Below are positions 1-7,586 of a DNA stretch of 64,000 nucleotides, one piece after another. Each line of letters begins with the position of its first letter. The first letter of the stretch is position 1. Made by a program: the position numbers and the translations under genes. Where the stretch lies: NCBI RefSeq assembly GCF_018687095.1, contig NZ_CP061286.1, positions 806,001 to 870,000 on the forward strand, read 5' to 3'. The notes beneath the pieces were generated by a model that was not told where the DNA came from, searched no databases, and saw nothing but the letters and a program-made list of their open reading frames with translations. Origin of the DNA: Polynucleobacter sp. MWH-UH25E (GTDB lineage: Bacteria; Pseudomonadota; Gammaproteobacteria; Burkholderiales; Burkholderiaceae).

Positions 1-2
1 GT

Positions 3-404
3 GTTGAGTTCTTTATTTTAAAGAATGGCGATATCGTTGCTAATGAAATTGCTCCTAGACCCCATAATTCAGGGCACTACACCATGGATGCTTGTGTGAG
101 CAGCCAGTTTGAGCAACAGGTTAGAGCAATGGCTCGACTTCCTTTAGGCGATACCCGTCAGTTGGCCCCCGTTTCGATGTTAAATCTCTTAGGCGATCTT
201 TGGTTTACCGGTAATGAAGATCAAGCAAAAGAGCCGGCATGGAATAAGGTGCTTGCACATCCCGATGCCAAATTACATCTTTATGGAAAGTCAGCGCCAC
301 GCATTGGCAGAAAAATGGGCCACATTAATTGTTTAGGTGAAGCGCTGAACGAGGCTCGTCAAAATTGTGCTGCTGTCGCCGCTGAGCTGGGCATAGAACC
401 CTAG
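3..404 (+). CDS. purK: 5-(carboxyamino)imidazole ribonucleotide synthase, C-terminal part
   Basis: Only the last 133 residues are present; the reading frame is open from base 3 and the 5' end lies outside the window. PurK is an ATP-grasp enzyme that carboxylates aminoimidazole ribonucleotide using ATP and bicarbonate in purine synthesis. The visible part contains the conserved ATP-grasp stretch NEIAPRPHNSGHYT, followed by the family pattern FEQQVRA and the C-terminal domain with LLG and HLYGK. The stop codon lies two bases before the start of the next gene, so the two are probably cotranscribed. Function rests on family motifs; identity is firm although truncated. Confidence 0.93.
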   Translation, partial: VEFFILKNGDIVANEIAPRPHNSGHYTMDACVSSQFEQQVRAMARLPLGDTRQLAPVSMLNLLGDLWFTGNEDQAKEPAWNKVLAHPDAKLHLYGKSAPRIGRKMGHINCLGEALNEARQNCAAVAAELGIEP

Positions 405-406
405 AA

Positions 407-1510
407 ATGTCTGGGGTTACATCTGGCGAATCATCGCCACAATCGTTAGTCATCAATGAAGCTGCTCAGGCCTTGCGTAATGGATGCTTGGTCGCCTTTC
501 CGACGGAAACGGTGTACGGCTTGGGCGCTGATGCCAGCAATCCCAGCGCTATTCAAAAAGTATTTACGACAAAAGGTCGACCATCGAATCACCCTTTGAT
601 AGTTCATATCGCCGCTCCGGAGCAATTGGGACATGGGCAAATTGATTGGGTGTCAGTTTTAGCGCCATGGGCAAGAGATATTTCCGAGGATGCTCTCAAA
701 TTAATAAATGCTTTTTGGCCCGGCCCATTAACTTTGGTTTTTAAAAAAGATAAGCATGTGCTCAATGAGATTACTGGTGGCCAAGATACGGTCGCCATTC
801 GATCTCCTGCGCATCCAATCGCTCAAGAGCTATTACGCCAATTTCAAGGTGGAGTAGTAGCGCCTTCAGCTAATCGCTTTGGCAAAGTCTCTCCAACAAG
901 TGCAGCAGATGTGCGTAGTGAATTTGAAGACGAATCGGAGTTGCTGGTAATTGATGGCGGTGATTGCGAAGTTGGCATTGAGTCGACGATTGTGGATGTC
1001 TCCAATGGAGACCGCGCAGTTCTTCTACGCCCAGGCGTGATTACGCCAAATGAAATATTCGTCAAAACAGGTGTGCAAGTTTATGGTCCTGGCGAGATGG
1101 GAGATGTCAATGTTCATCCGGAATCTTTACCAAGAGTATCTGGAAGTTTAAAAGCCCATTACGCACCTACAACCCCATTGCGCTTGTATGCTCCTGGTCG
1201 CGTCCTCGATGCTCTGACTGAATTTCCGGACACAAAGTCTCGGGTTGCTGTTGCGGTTTGGGATTCCGAATCTTCTTTGGGAGATGACGGGCATCCATCC
1301 GCTCATTTTGAAGAGGTGGAGGTGCCGAGTGACAGCACTGCTTTTGCAAGTCGCCTATATCGTTCGCTCAGAGATTTGGATGAGCAAGGTTGGGATCTCA
1401 TATTGTTTCCGGAGCCTCCTGCAGGCGAAGAATGGGATGGGGTGAGAGATCGTCTTCAGCGCGCGTGCTTTGGTTCTGGGCCATCTTCAAGTAGCCACGA
1501 TAGCAATTGA
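407..1510 (+). CDS. tsaC: L-threonylcarbamoyladenylate synthase, long Sua5 form
   Basis: This enzyme makes threonylcarbamoyl-AMP from threonine, bicarbonate and ATP for t6A37 modification of ANN-decoding tRNAs. The 367-residue protein has the YrdC fold at the N terminus: FPTETVYGLG at residues 31-40, the K-x-R motif KGRPSNHPL near 56-64, and the S-A-N nucleotide-binding motif at 154-156. After SGSLKAHYAP, near residue 245, comes a second Sua5-type domain, so this is the long two-domain version rather than the short TsaC. The ATG lies two bases after the purK stop. The 3' end overlaps the convergent dacB gene by 55 bp. sua5 is an equally good name. Confidence 0.94.
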   Translation: MSGVTSGESSPQSLVINEAAQALRNGCLVAFPTETVYGLGADASNPSAIQKVFTTKGRPSNHPLIVHIAAPEQLGHGQIDWVSVLAPWARDISEDALKLINAFWPGPLTLVFKKDKHVLNEITGGQDTVAIRSPAHPIAQELLRQFQGGVVAPSANRFGKVSPTSAADVRSEFEDESELLVIDGGDCEVGIESTIVDVSNGDRAVLLRPGVITPNEIFVKTGVQVYGPGEMGDVNVHPESLPRVSGSLKAHYAPTTPLRLYAPGRVLDALTEFPDTKSRVAVAVWDSESSLGDDGHPSAHFEEVEVPSDSTAFASRLYRSLRDLDEQGWDLILFPEPPAGEEWDGVRDRLQRACFGSGPSSSSHDSN

Positions 1511-2997
1511 TCGTGGGCCTCTAGCCCTTTCCAAGCGTTAGGGTGGTTGATAAATGAGCTAACGGCATACATTCTTCCTGATTTACTCACCACATACCCC
1601 GAGATCGCCCGTACATCTGCAAGTGATCCCGTCTTCATTCTGACTTCAGGTTTTTTCTTGAGATGTAAAAATTTTCGCAGTTGAGTCATTAAACGATTGC
1701 GCATCGTCCCATCAGTACCGGCTATGGGAAGGCTGTTGTAGAACACTTCCCCAACAGGAAGGTTGCGCGCTTTTAATAAGAGCTGATTCATTTGCTCGCT
1801 TGAAATTGCTTCATTCCTAGAAAGACCTGATCCATTCTCGATCACGAGCCCGTTGAAATGAAGACCATTTTGTTTAAGCCAACTCTGAATAACGAGCTCG
1901 CCATTCGTGGTGGTTGCTGGTTTACCCATTTTTTCTAATGCCAAAGTCAGTAGAAGTTGGCGGGCCATTACATTGTTGGAATATTTATTAATATCCTGTA
2001 CATCATCAGCAAGAGAAATTCCTTCAAATTGCAACAAGAGTCTGGCTGCCAGAGGAACGGCACCATCTTTACCCACTGGGGGCTTCACCCAAGTGCCACC
2101 AGCAAGCTCCCAAGCCGCAGCAAAACCTTGCGTCAAGAAGGTATTGGCGTCTAGTGCTACAACATTGAAGTTGACGCCTCTGCATGTACTTGGAAAAGAC
2201 CCCGAAAATTGGGCGGTGATAGATTGATCAGTGCTTGCCACGGTTTCTGGGTCTAGATTAAAGCGAAGATTGCTTTTCCAGTTATCGCAAGATCGATCAA
2301 CGAGTTGCATTTGATTGACAATCTTTAACTGAGATAGTGTCGGTGTGTAGCTAATGTCAATAAAGTCAGCCGTGCGAGATTTTCCAAGCTGAAAAGACAG
2401 GGTTCTAAATGCGTAAAGCAATGGATCTGGCGGAACGTTATAGGCCCTCAAGGATTCACCATCAATCGTGTTGTGCTCCATTACGCTGGGCGCATAAGCG
2501 CCACGATCAAAAAATAAATTACCATCAATTTTCTGAATACCAAGGGCCTGTAAATCTTTCATGAGCTTGGCAAACTCTTCTGGGATTAGTTTCGGATCTC
2601 CACTGCCTTGTAAATAAAGATTGCCCTGCAAAGTGCCTTGTCGAATCACGCCATCAGTAAAGATTTTTGTACGCCAACGATACTGTGGGCCGAGAATATC
2701 TAAACCCGCCAAAGTGGTTAGCACCTTCATAGTTGAGGCAGGGTTCATGGGTTCGGATTCGCGCCAACCCAAAATAGCTTTGCCCTGATGTTTTCCAGGT
2801 TTTCCTAGTTCAATTTCTGTAACAGAGATGCTGATTGCGTCTAGGGGAATTTGATTACGCTCTAGGCTGTTAACAATAGTGCGAGGAATTGGGTTACCGA
2901 GGTTATCTTCAGCTTTTACTGATAAGCCATGAATACATCCACCAAAACATAGGATGGCTAGTAGATATTGCGCTATTGAATGAGATGCGGCTTTCAT
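1456..2997 (-). CDS. dacB: D-alanyl-D-alanine carboxypeptidase/endopeptidase (PBP4)
   Basis: A class C low-molecular-weight penicillin-binding protein acting in the periplasm, where it removes terminal D-Ala and cuts peptide cross-links in peptidoglycan. It is 513 residues long and starts with a hydrophobic export signal. All three active-site motifs of the family are visible: S-x-x-K as STMK (Ser at about 88), S-x-N as SNN within KYSNNVMARQ, and KTG within RMKTGSLADV. The large insertion between the first two motifs is typical of PBP4. It appears monocistronic; its end overlaps tsaC on the other strand. Confidence 0.94.
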   Translation of the reverse strand: MKAASHSIAQYLLAILCFGGCIHGLSVKAEDNLGNPIPRTIVNSLERNQIPLDAISISVTEIELGKPGKHQGKAILGWRESEPMNPASTMKVLTTLAGLDILGPQYRWRTKIFTDGVIRQGTLQGNLYLQGSGDPKLIPEEFAKLMKDLQALGIQKIDGNLFFDRGAYAPSVMEHNTIDGESLRAYNVPPDPLLYAFRTLSFQLGKSRTADFIDISYTPTLSQLKIVNQMQLVDRSCDNWKSNLRFNLDPETVASTDQSITAQFSGSFPSTCRGVNFNVVALDANTFLTQGFAAAWELAGGTWVKPPVGKDGAVPLAARLLLQFEGISLADDVQDINKYSNNVMARQLLLTLALEKMGKPATTTNGELVIQSWLKQNGLHFNGLVIENGSGLSRNEAISSEQMNQLLLKARNLPVGEVFYNSLPIAGTDGTMRNRLMTQLRKFLHLKKKPEVRMKTGSLADVRAISGYVVSKSGRMYAVSSFINHPNAWKGLEAHDQLLSWLLEDGPEPKHAR

Positions 2998-3057
2998 TGA
3001 GCATAGGATAAACCGATACGGCCAGAAGTGAAATCAATCTCGCTTGCTTGTCTATGG

Positions 3058-5478
3058 CTAAGGGTGCATTTGATTTTCTTGATAGCGCTGAATAAGCAGA
3101 TTTTGCTCAAGTAAGAGGTGTTTAAAGGTGCTTAGTCGCCTCAAAAAATCGCCGTCTTTTTCAAGGGCTTCACACTTTTCAACGAAACGACTTGCCTCTA
3201 GTAAAAGGGCTCCGCCCTTTACCTTATGAATAAGACTAGCAAGTTCGTCTTCATTGATAGACGGATCCCTTAATTTCAAAAGTGCTTCATCATGCACCTT
3301 TTTAATTTCATCTAGGATAACCAATATCTGCTTTGGATCATTGGCTATCAGGTTTGCGAATGCATTAAACGAAAAGCTTCCCTCTTCATTGTTTTGGTCT
3401 GAGGGCCTTATGGTTGAAATAGAGAAATAGCGTGCTAATTCATTCTCAAGGCCTAACAGGCTGAGCGGTTTAATCAGAACCGCATTCATCCCAGCTGATA
3501 AAAAGTGATGGCGAGAATCTAGTGCGTAGATGTCCGCAGTGACGCCAATAATGATTAGATCACTATAGCCCATCTCTCGAATATGTTTAGATAACTCAGA
3601 GCCTTGCATGCCGGGAATGGATTGATCTGTAATTAGTAAATCAAAAGTATTTTGATGAATCTCTTCTAAAGCTATATCCGCGTTATCACAAACTGATACT
3701 TGAATGCCTAAAGCTTCAAGCTGAAGGGAGATGATCTGCCTGCTGGCAGGGTGGTCTTCCACGACCAAGGCTTTAAGGGGTTGATCGGGATGATTTCTTG
3801 AGATGAATTTCTTAGCATTTGATGCTGGAGCTTCTTTATATGAAGTATGTGAGGCTGCAATGCTGGTACGTGGGAATGCAATTGAAAAATGAATGTTGCT
3901 ACCCAAGCCTGGCGCGCTATCAAAATACAGTTGGCTATTCATTGAGCTTACTAAATGATTGGTAATGGTGAGGCCCAGGCCAGTCCCGCTCTCGTCAGTA
4001 CCTTTGCCGGGTATTTGTTCAAAGGGTTGTAGGGCCAAAGCAATTTCTTCTTTGCCCATTCCAATACCAGTATCAATAATGCGGAACTCGATTAATTGCC
4101 CAGCATGATCATCAGCTAGTACGCTAATAGAGAAATAGATTTCACCTTGGTTGGTAAATTTAATGGCGTTACTCAGAAGATTTTGCAAGACCTGACGAAG
4201 ACGAAGGGCGTCAATCATGAGTACTTCAGCAATTCTAGGATCTTTGGAGGTGTGAAGAATTAAATTGTGCTTATTAGCAACTGCTGAAAAGGCATGATCA
4301 AGGTTGTTGATGATGCTATTTAAGCAGCAAGGCTCCAAGTTCAAGGTGAGTTTGCCAGCCTCAATCTTTGAGAGGTCGAGAACCTGGTTAAGAATTCCGA
4401 GCAAAGACTCAGCAGAGGTATGCGCGCTCTTTAATAATGATTTTTCATGCGCAGGAAATTGCTTGCTACTGAGTAATAATTCTTGAACACCCAAGATCGC
4501 ATTCATCGGCGTCCGAATTTCATGGCTCATCGTTGCCAAAAATGAAGTTTTGGCGGCATTAGCCTTTTCTGCGATTTCTTTCGATGTATGTAGGCTTGCC
4601 AAAGCTTGTTCTTGAAACACTCTCTTTTTATGTAGACTCCATATCAGAGTGCTACCAATCATGAGGATTACTAGGCTGGCAAACCACCCTAGTGCGCTTG
4701 CTGGATCAGAAATATTTTCACTGGGATATGTTTCAACTGCGAAAAGATGCCGAGATTCAATGGGATCAAGGTGATTTAGAAAGCGCTCTAAAAGTTGATG
4801 AAAGGGCTTGTCTTCATGAGAAATCAGCCAGCGATAAGCAAATGGCTCTCGTTGGTAAATTCCATCCAGTTGAAGATCTTGGTTGGTTTGGTTTTTGAGT
4901 AGGTGTTGAGCTAAGCGGATCGGAAGTACCAGCGCCTCGATATCATTCGCCAACAAGCTCAACAATAATTTCTCTGGATTATTTGATGGACTAGTTTGTG
5001 GGTCCGCAATGATGGGAGGGTTCTCATAGCCACGATCAAGATACCCAAGTTTTGCTTGTGAGCTGATTCCATCGCCATTATTTCTTTTGGTGACAATAGC
5101 ATCTTGTCCCCAGAAAATCGCTTCCGATAAAGATCCAAAGCGAAGGTATTCGTCATTAAGGGAGGGTGGATCAATTATAAAATCCACCTCGCCATTAGAT
5201 AATTGTTTTAAGCCCTCTTGCTCTGTTTTTCGCCACTTCGGACGAAATTCTTGTTGGGTGTACTCGCTGAGTTTTTGTAAGATTTTATGAAAGACACCGT
5301 GAGAGCTAGCTTCTTTGCCCTCCATAAGATAGGGAGCATATTTTTCATGAATACTAAAGTGAACAATAGGGTGCGCATCGATCCAACGTTGCTCGGCGGA
5401 GCTGATTGAGGTGGCGTGAGTAACTCCACTAAAAAGAAGTCCGCAAGAGAAAACTGCTTTAACAAAGAATCGATGCAT
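3058..5478 (-). CDS. BvgS/EvgS-type hybrid sensor histidine kinase
   Basis: An 806-residue membrane kinase. Order of domains: signal peptide (about 1-22), one periplasmic solute-binding-type (SBP_bac_3-like) sensor domain (about 25-250), one membrane helix (about 263-282), HisKA with the H-box SHEIRTPMN (His319), HATPase with N-box around 433-437, G1 DTGIGMG at 469-475 and G2 GTGLGL, a receiver domain (acidic pair 574-575, phospho-acceptor Asp618, Lys670), and a C-terminal Hpt domain with His751 in IHKVKGG. All phosphorelay residues are intact. Unlike BvgS there is only one periplasmic domain and no obvious PAS domain. It lies 7 bp downstream of its probable partner regulator. The ligand cannot be read from sequence. 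Confidence 0.92.
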   Translation of the reverse strand: MHRFFVKAVFSCGLLFSGVTHATSISSAEQRWIDAHPIVHFSIHEKYAPYLMEGKEASSHGVFHKILQKLSEYTQQEFRPKWRKTEQEGLKQLSNGEVDFIIDPPSLNDEYLRFGSLSEAIFWGQDAIVTKRNNGDGISSQAKLGYLDRGYENPPIIADPQTSPSNNPEKLLLSLLANDIEALVLPIRLAQHLLKNQTNQDLQLDGIYQREPFAYRWLISHEDKPFHQLLERFLNHLDPIESRHLFAVETYPSENISDPASALGWFASLVILMIGSTLIWSLHKKRVFQEQALASLHTSKEIAEKANAAKTSFLATMSHEIRTPMNAILGVQELLLSSKQFPAHEKSLLKSAHTSAESLLGILNQVLDLSKIEAGKLTLNLEPCCLNSIINNLDHAFSAVANKHNLILHTSKDPRIAEVLMIDALRLRQVLQNLLSNAIKFTNQGEIYFSISVLADDHAGQLIEFRIIDTGIGMGKEEIALALQPFEQIPGKGTDESGTGLGLTITNHLVSSMNSQLYFDSAPGLGSNIHFSIAFPRTSIAASHTSYKEAPASNAKKFISRNHPDQPLKALVVEDHPASRQIISLQLEALGIQVSVCDNADIALEEIHQNTFDLLITDQSIPGMQGSELSKHIREMGYSDLIIIGVTADIYALDSRHHFLSAGMNAVLIKPLSLLGLENELARYFSISTIRPSDQNNEEGSFSFNAFANLIANDPKQILVILDEIKKVHDEALLKLRDPSINEDELASLIHKVKGGALLLEASRFVEKCEALEKDGDFLRRLSTFKHLLLEQNLLIQRYQENQMHP

Positions 5479-5485
5479 AGCGTGC

Positions 5486-6109
5486 TTAGCTTTCGATGAT
5501 GTTATTCATTCTGCAGAACAGAATTAAATCGGCAATATTATTAATGCCAAGTTTGTCAAAGACGCGTGTTTTATATGTGGCTACGGTTTTATTGCTGATA
5601 TGTAATAAATCGGAGATCTGCTGATTAGAATTTCCTTTGCCGAGATACTTCATAACTTGTAGTTCGCGATCTGAGATCATTGCCAACTTTTCACTGTCCG
5701 TTAATGAGCTATTTCCATTTTTCCCATATGTGAAAAATGTGTAGCCTTGAGAAATCGCGACACAGGCTGCCAGAATCACATCTGCCCCAGCAGTTTTGTT
5801 AACGAAGCCATGTCCGCCCAGCGATCGAACGCGCCCGCCATAGACCGCTTCATCCATGCTCGACAGAATCAACATGCGTACATCTGGATACATTAGACCA
5901 ATGCGACGAATAACATCAAAGCCATCTGTCTTTGGCATATCCAAATCCAAAATCACCATGTCCGGATTAATTTCTTTAATGGATCGAAGACATTCCTCAC
6001 CATTTTGGGATTGCCCGACAACTTCAAATACCAACTGGTCTTGCAACATACTTTTTAGAGCCATCAGCATTGCAGGATGGTCATCTACCAACATCACGCG
6101 TTTTCTCAT
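5486..6109 (-). CDS. NarL/FixJ-family response regulator (BvgA/EvgA type)
   Basis: A 207-residue regulator with a receiver domain (acidic pair Asp9-Asp10, phospho-acceptor Asp55 in ILDLDMP, Lys105) and a C-terminal LuxR-type helix-turn-helix (about 140-207) with the typical SDRELQVMKYLGKG and SNKTVATYKTRV segments. It probably receives phosphate from the Hpt domain of the hybrid kinase encoded 7 bp downstream. Its ATG shares one base with the stop of the upstream EAL-like gene (TAATG), implying translational coupling. By architecture and neighbourhood it belongs with BvgA, EvgA and similar regulators. The target genes are unknown; an inverted repeat upstream of the operon is a candidate site. 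Confidence 0.92.
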   Translation of the reverse strand: MRKRVMLVDDHPAMLMALKSMLQDQLVFEVVGQSQNGEECLRSIKEINPDMVILDLDMPKTDGFDVIRRIGLMYPDVRMLILSSMDEAVYGGRVRSLGGHGFVNKTAGADVILAACVAISQGYTFFTYGKNGNSSLTDSEKLAMISDRELQVMKYLGKGNSNQQISDLLHISNKTVATYKTRVFDKLGINNIADLILFCRMNNIIES

Positions 6110-6951
6110 TACTTGTCTCCATTTCGGTTTAGGTGTTGATGAGGGTGCAGCGAAAAAATGGCTTTAGCGATTCGACTATCGTTAATCTGTAGCATTTGAT
6201 GTCTGCTAATGGGAGGCATCATGAGGCCGCCATAGCAATGATCAATTTGCCAGGCAGTCGCATTTTCTAAATCTCTCACAAGCGTCATATTGCTGGCGTA
6301 AATTTGGGTTGGTGAATACGGATCCTGTCTAATGCTGGACAGCACATCTGGCGAAGGCGTTTGCTCACGAAGGGCATTCATATTGAGATGAATTCCTTCC
6401 ATCTTGAATTCATCTACCCACCGAAGCTCTTCGAGGCTGCCGGTGAAGTGAATGAGGTGAAGTAAAACGCCTAGGCGACGCATGCGTAGCAATCCTTCTG
6501 TGCATGCGCTAGCAAGATCAGGTTCGGGAAGTGATTGAATGCCTAGCGCAACCAATCCAACTGGCAAACGAGAATTCAATATTAAGTCGCTTAATGCATC
6601 AACATATTCGCTGGAAGCAATTGCATGCGCGGGAACAGGCAAAATTCCGGGAATGAAACGACCGCTACGATGCCAGTAAGAGATCGTATCTAGCCCCTCC
6701 ATGAATAAGCGGAGCAATTGCGTGTCGGAGGCCTGAAGAAGTGTTCTGAATAAAGATCCTGTCAGTTTTGTGCCTTTGTTATTAAAAATAGGTTCATGAC
6801 TAATCGCTTGTCGTTTGGACCAGGATTGATGTTCTTCAAGGGCTTGGCTATTCAGGCCAAGCCAGGGTGCGCCACAGGCGTCTCGTACTTCCTGGAAGGG
6901 TTTGTTCTTCCATGCTTTTACAAGCGTGTACAGCCGGGATTTCGGGCTCAT
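6109..6951 (-). CDS. Degenerate EAL-domain-like protein, probably non-catalytic
   Basis: A 280-residue cytoplasmic protein that I recognise only by its overall EAL phosphodiesterase pattern. The segment VDALSDLILNSRLPVGLVALGIQS resembles the region leading to the E-x-x strand, MRRLGVLLHLIHFTG stands where L-G-x-x-x-x-x-D-D-F-G is expected, FKMEGIHLNMN where the K-I-D-x-x-F strand is expected, and the end CYGGLMMPPIS resembles QGYLFSRPLP. The catalytic EAL triad reads GSL and the DDFG acidic pair is missing, so c-di-GMP hydrolysis is unlikely. First gene of the signalling operon. I chose the ATG at 6951, which has GGAG seven bases upstream, over one six bases earlier. Role unknown; a binding or regulatory partner is plausible. 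Confidence 0.7.
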   Translation of the reverse strand: MSPKSRLYTLVKAWKNKPFQEVRDACGAPWLGLNSQALEEHQSWSKRQAISHEPIFNNKGTKLTGSLFRTLLQASDTQLLRLFMEGLDTISYWHRSGRFIPGILPVPAHAIASSEYVDALSDLILNSRLPVGLVALGIQSLPEPDLASACTEGLLRMRRLGVLLHLIHFTGSLEELRWVDEFKMEGIHLNMNALREQTPSPDVLSSIRQDPYSPTQIYASNMTLVRDLENATAWQIDHCYGGLMMPPISRHQMLQINDSRIAKAIFSLHPHQHLNRNGDK

Positions 6952-6977
6952 CAGCATTCTCCAATCGGTGACTGTTC

Positions 6978-7006
6978 AGTCTAGGCAGGTCAGATTGGAG
7001 CGGTAA
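6978..7006 (-). promoter_or_regulatory. Candidate promoter of the EAL-like/regulator/kinase operon
   Basis: On the minus strand TTACCG (7001-7006) and TAGACT (6978-6983) are 17 bp apart, a weak match to a sigma70 promoter. A poor match would suit a promoter that needs an activator, and the inverted repeat at 7028-7043 would then be centred roughly 60-65 bases upstream of the start. Entirely inferred. Confidence 0.3.
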
Positions 7007-7027
7007 GGGCTTTGGGTTGATTTATCT

Positions 7028-7043
7028 GTAGGAATCTTCCTAC
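7028..7043. promoter_or_regulatory. Inverted repeat GTAGGAA-TC-TTCCTAC, candidate response-regulator site
   Basis: Two perfect 7-bp arms separated by two bases. The left arm extends to TGTAGGAA. TTCCTA-type half-sites are reported for EvgA and BvgA, and the adjacent operon encodes a regulator of that type. A second, imperfect copy, TCCTAGGAA, lies at 7109-7117 inside the groESL promoter spacer. The arms here point away from each other, opposite to the usual arrangement, so the assignment is tentative. Confidence 0.4.
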
Positions 7044-7101
7044 TGCCCTGCTCAAAGTATAGATAGAGGCTAAATCCTTAAATAATTTGTGGGGATCAGC
7101 C

Positions 7102-7132
7102 CTTGAAATCCTAGGAAGCAGACCTATATAAT
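7102..7132 (+). promoter_or_regulatory. groESL promoter: overlapping sigma32-like and sigma70-like elements
   Basis: CTTGAA (7102-7107), 14 bp, then ACCTATAT (7122-7129) resembles the heat-shock consensus CTTGAA-N14-CCCCATnT with two mismatches in the -10. The same bases also read as TTGAAA (7103-7108), 18 bp, TATAAT (7127-7132), a near-consensus sigma70 promoter. Both end directly at the CIRCE operator, so HrcA binding would block either form. Confidence 0.75.
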
Positions 7133-7158
7133 CAGCACTCCCTACACGCGAGTGCTAA
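7132..7158. promoter_or_regulatory. CIRCE operator of groESL (HrcA-binding site)
   Basis: TCAGCACTC, nine bases, GAGTGCTAA: 17 of 18 arm positions match the CIRCE consensus TTAGCACTC-N9-GAGTGCTAA, the only change being the second base. It begins at the last base of the TATAAT box and lies about 110 bp upstream of groES. The cognate repressor gene hrcA is in the same window at 47.4 kb. Confidence 0.96.
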
Positions 7159-7267
7159 AAAGGTAGTTTTTACGTAAATTACCTCTGAATTCCGTGTAAT
7201 GAGATTATAAAGCATTGATTTATATAGTTTATTTAATTAGTTAACACTTACTAACATAGGAGAAGAG

Positions 7268-7558
7268 ATGAATTTGCGTCCTTTACATGATCGCGTAATC
7301 ATCAAGCGTTTAGATCAAGAATCAAAGACAGCCTCTGGAATCATCATTCCGGATGCGGCTGCAGAAAAGCCTGATCAAGGTGAAGTACTAGCGGTTGGCC
7401 CAGGCAAGCGTGATGACAGTGGCAAATTAAATGCACCAGACGTCAAAGTTGGTGATCGCGTGTTGTTTGGTAAGTATGCTGGCCAAACTGTAAAAGTCGA
7501 CAACGAAGAACTCATCGTGATGCGTGAAGACGACATCATGGCTGTTGTTCAGAAGTAA
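7268..7558 (+). CDS. groES: Co-chaperonin GroES
   Basis: The 96-residue protein has the usual length. GroES forms the heptameric lid of the GroEL folding chamber in the cytosol. The N terminus MNLRPLHDRVIIKR, the mobile loop around ESKTASGIIIPDAAAEKP and the C-terminal EELIVMREDDIMAV are typical of the family. The ATG follows a strong AGGAGAAGAG ribosome-binding site. It is 28 bp upstream of groEL in the classic groESL operon, controlled by the sigma32-like/sigma70-like promoter and the CIRCE operator upstream. Confidence 0.98.
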   Translation: MNLRPLHDRVIIKRLDQESKTASGIIIPDAAAEKPDQGEVLAVGPGKRDDSGKLNAPDVKVGDRVLFGKYAGQTVKVDNEELIVMREDDIMAVVQK

Positions 7559-7586
7559 TTTCGGTATTTAAGAGAGGAACCTAATC

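Larger units (their letters stand above)
6952..7267. promoter_or_regulatory. Divergent control region between the signalling operon and groESL
   Basis: This 316-bp gene-free stretch separates two divergent operons. It contains, from left to right, a weak promoter candidate for the signalling operon, a TAGGAA/TTCCTA inverted repeat, a sigma70-like and an overlapping sigma32-like promoter for groESL, the CIRCE operator, and an AT-rich leader of about 110 bases ending in the groES ribosome-binding site AGGAGAAGAG. I see no gene in it. Confidence 0.85.
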
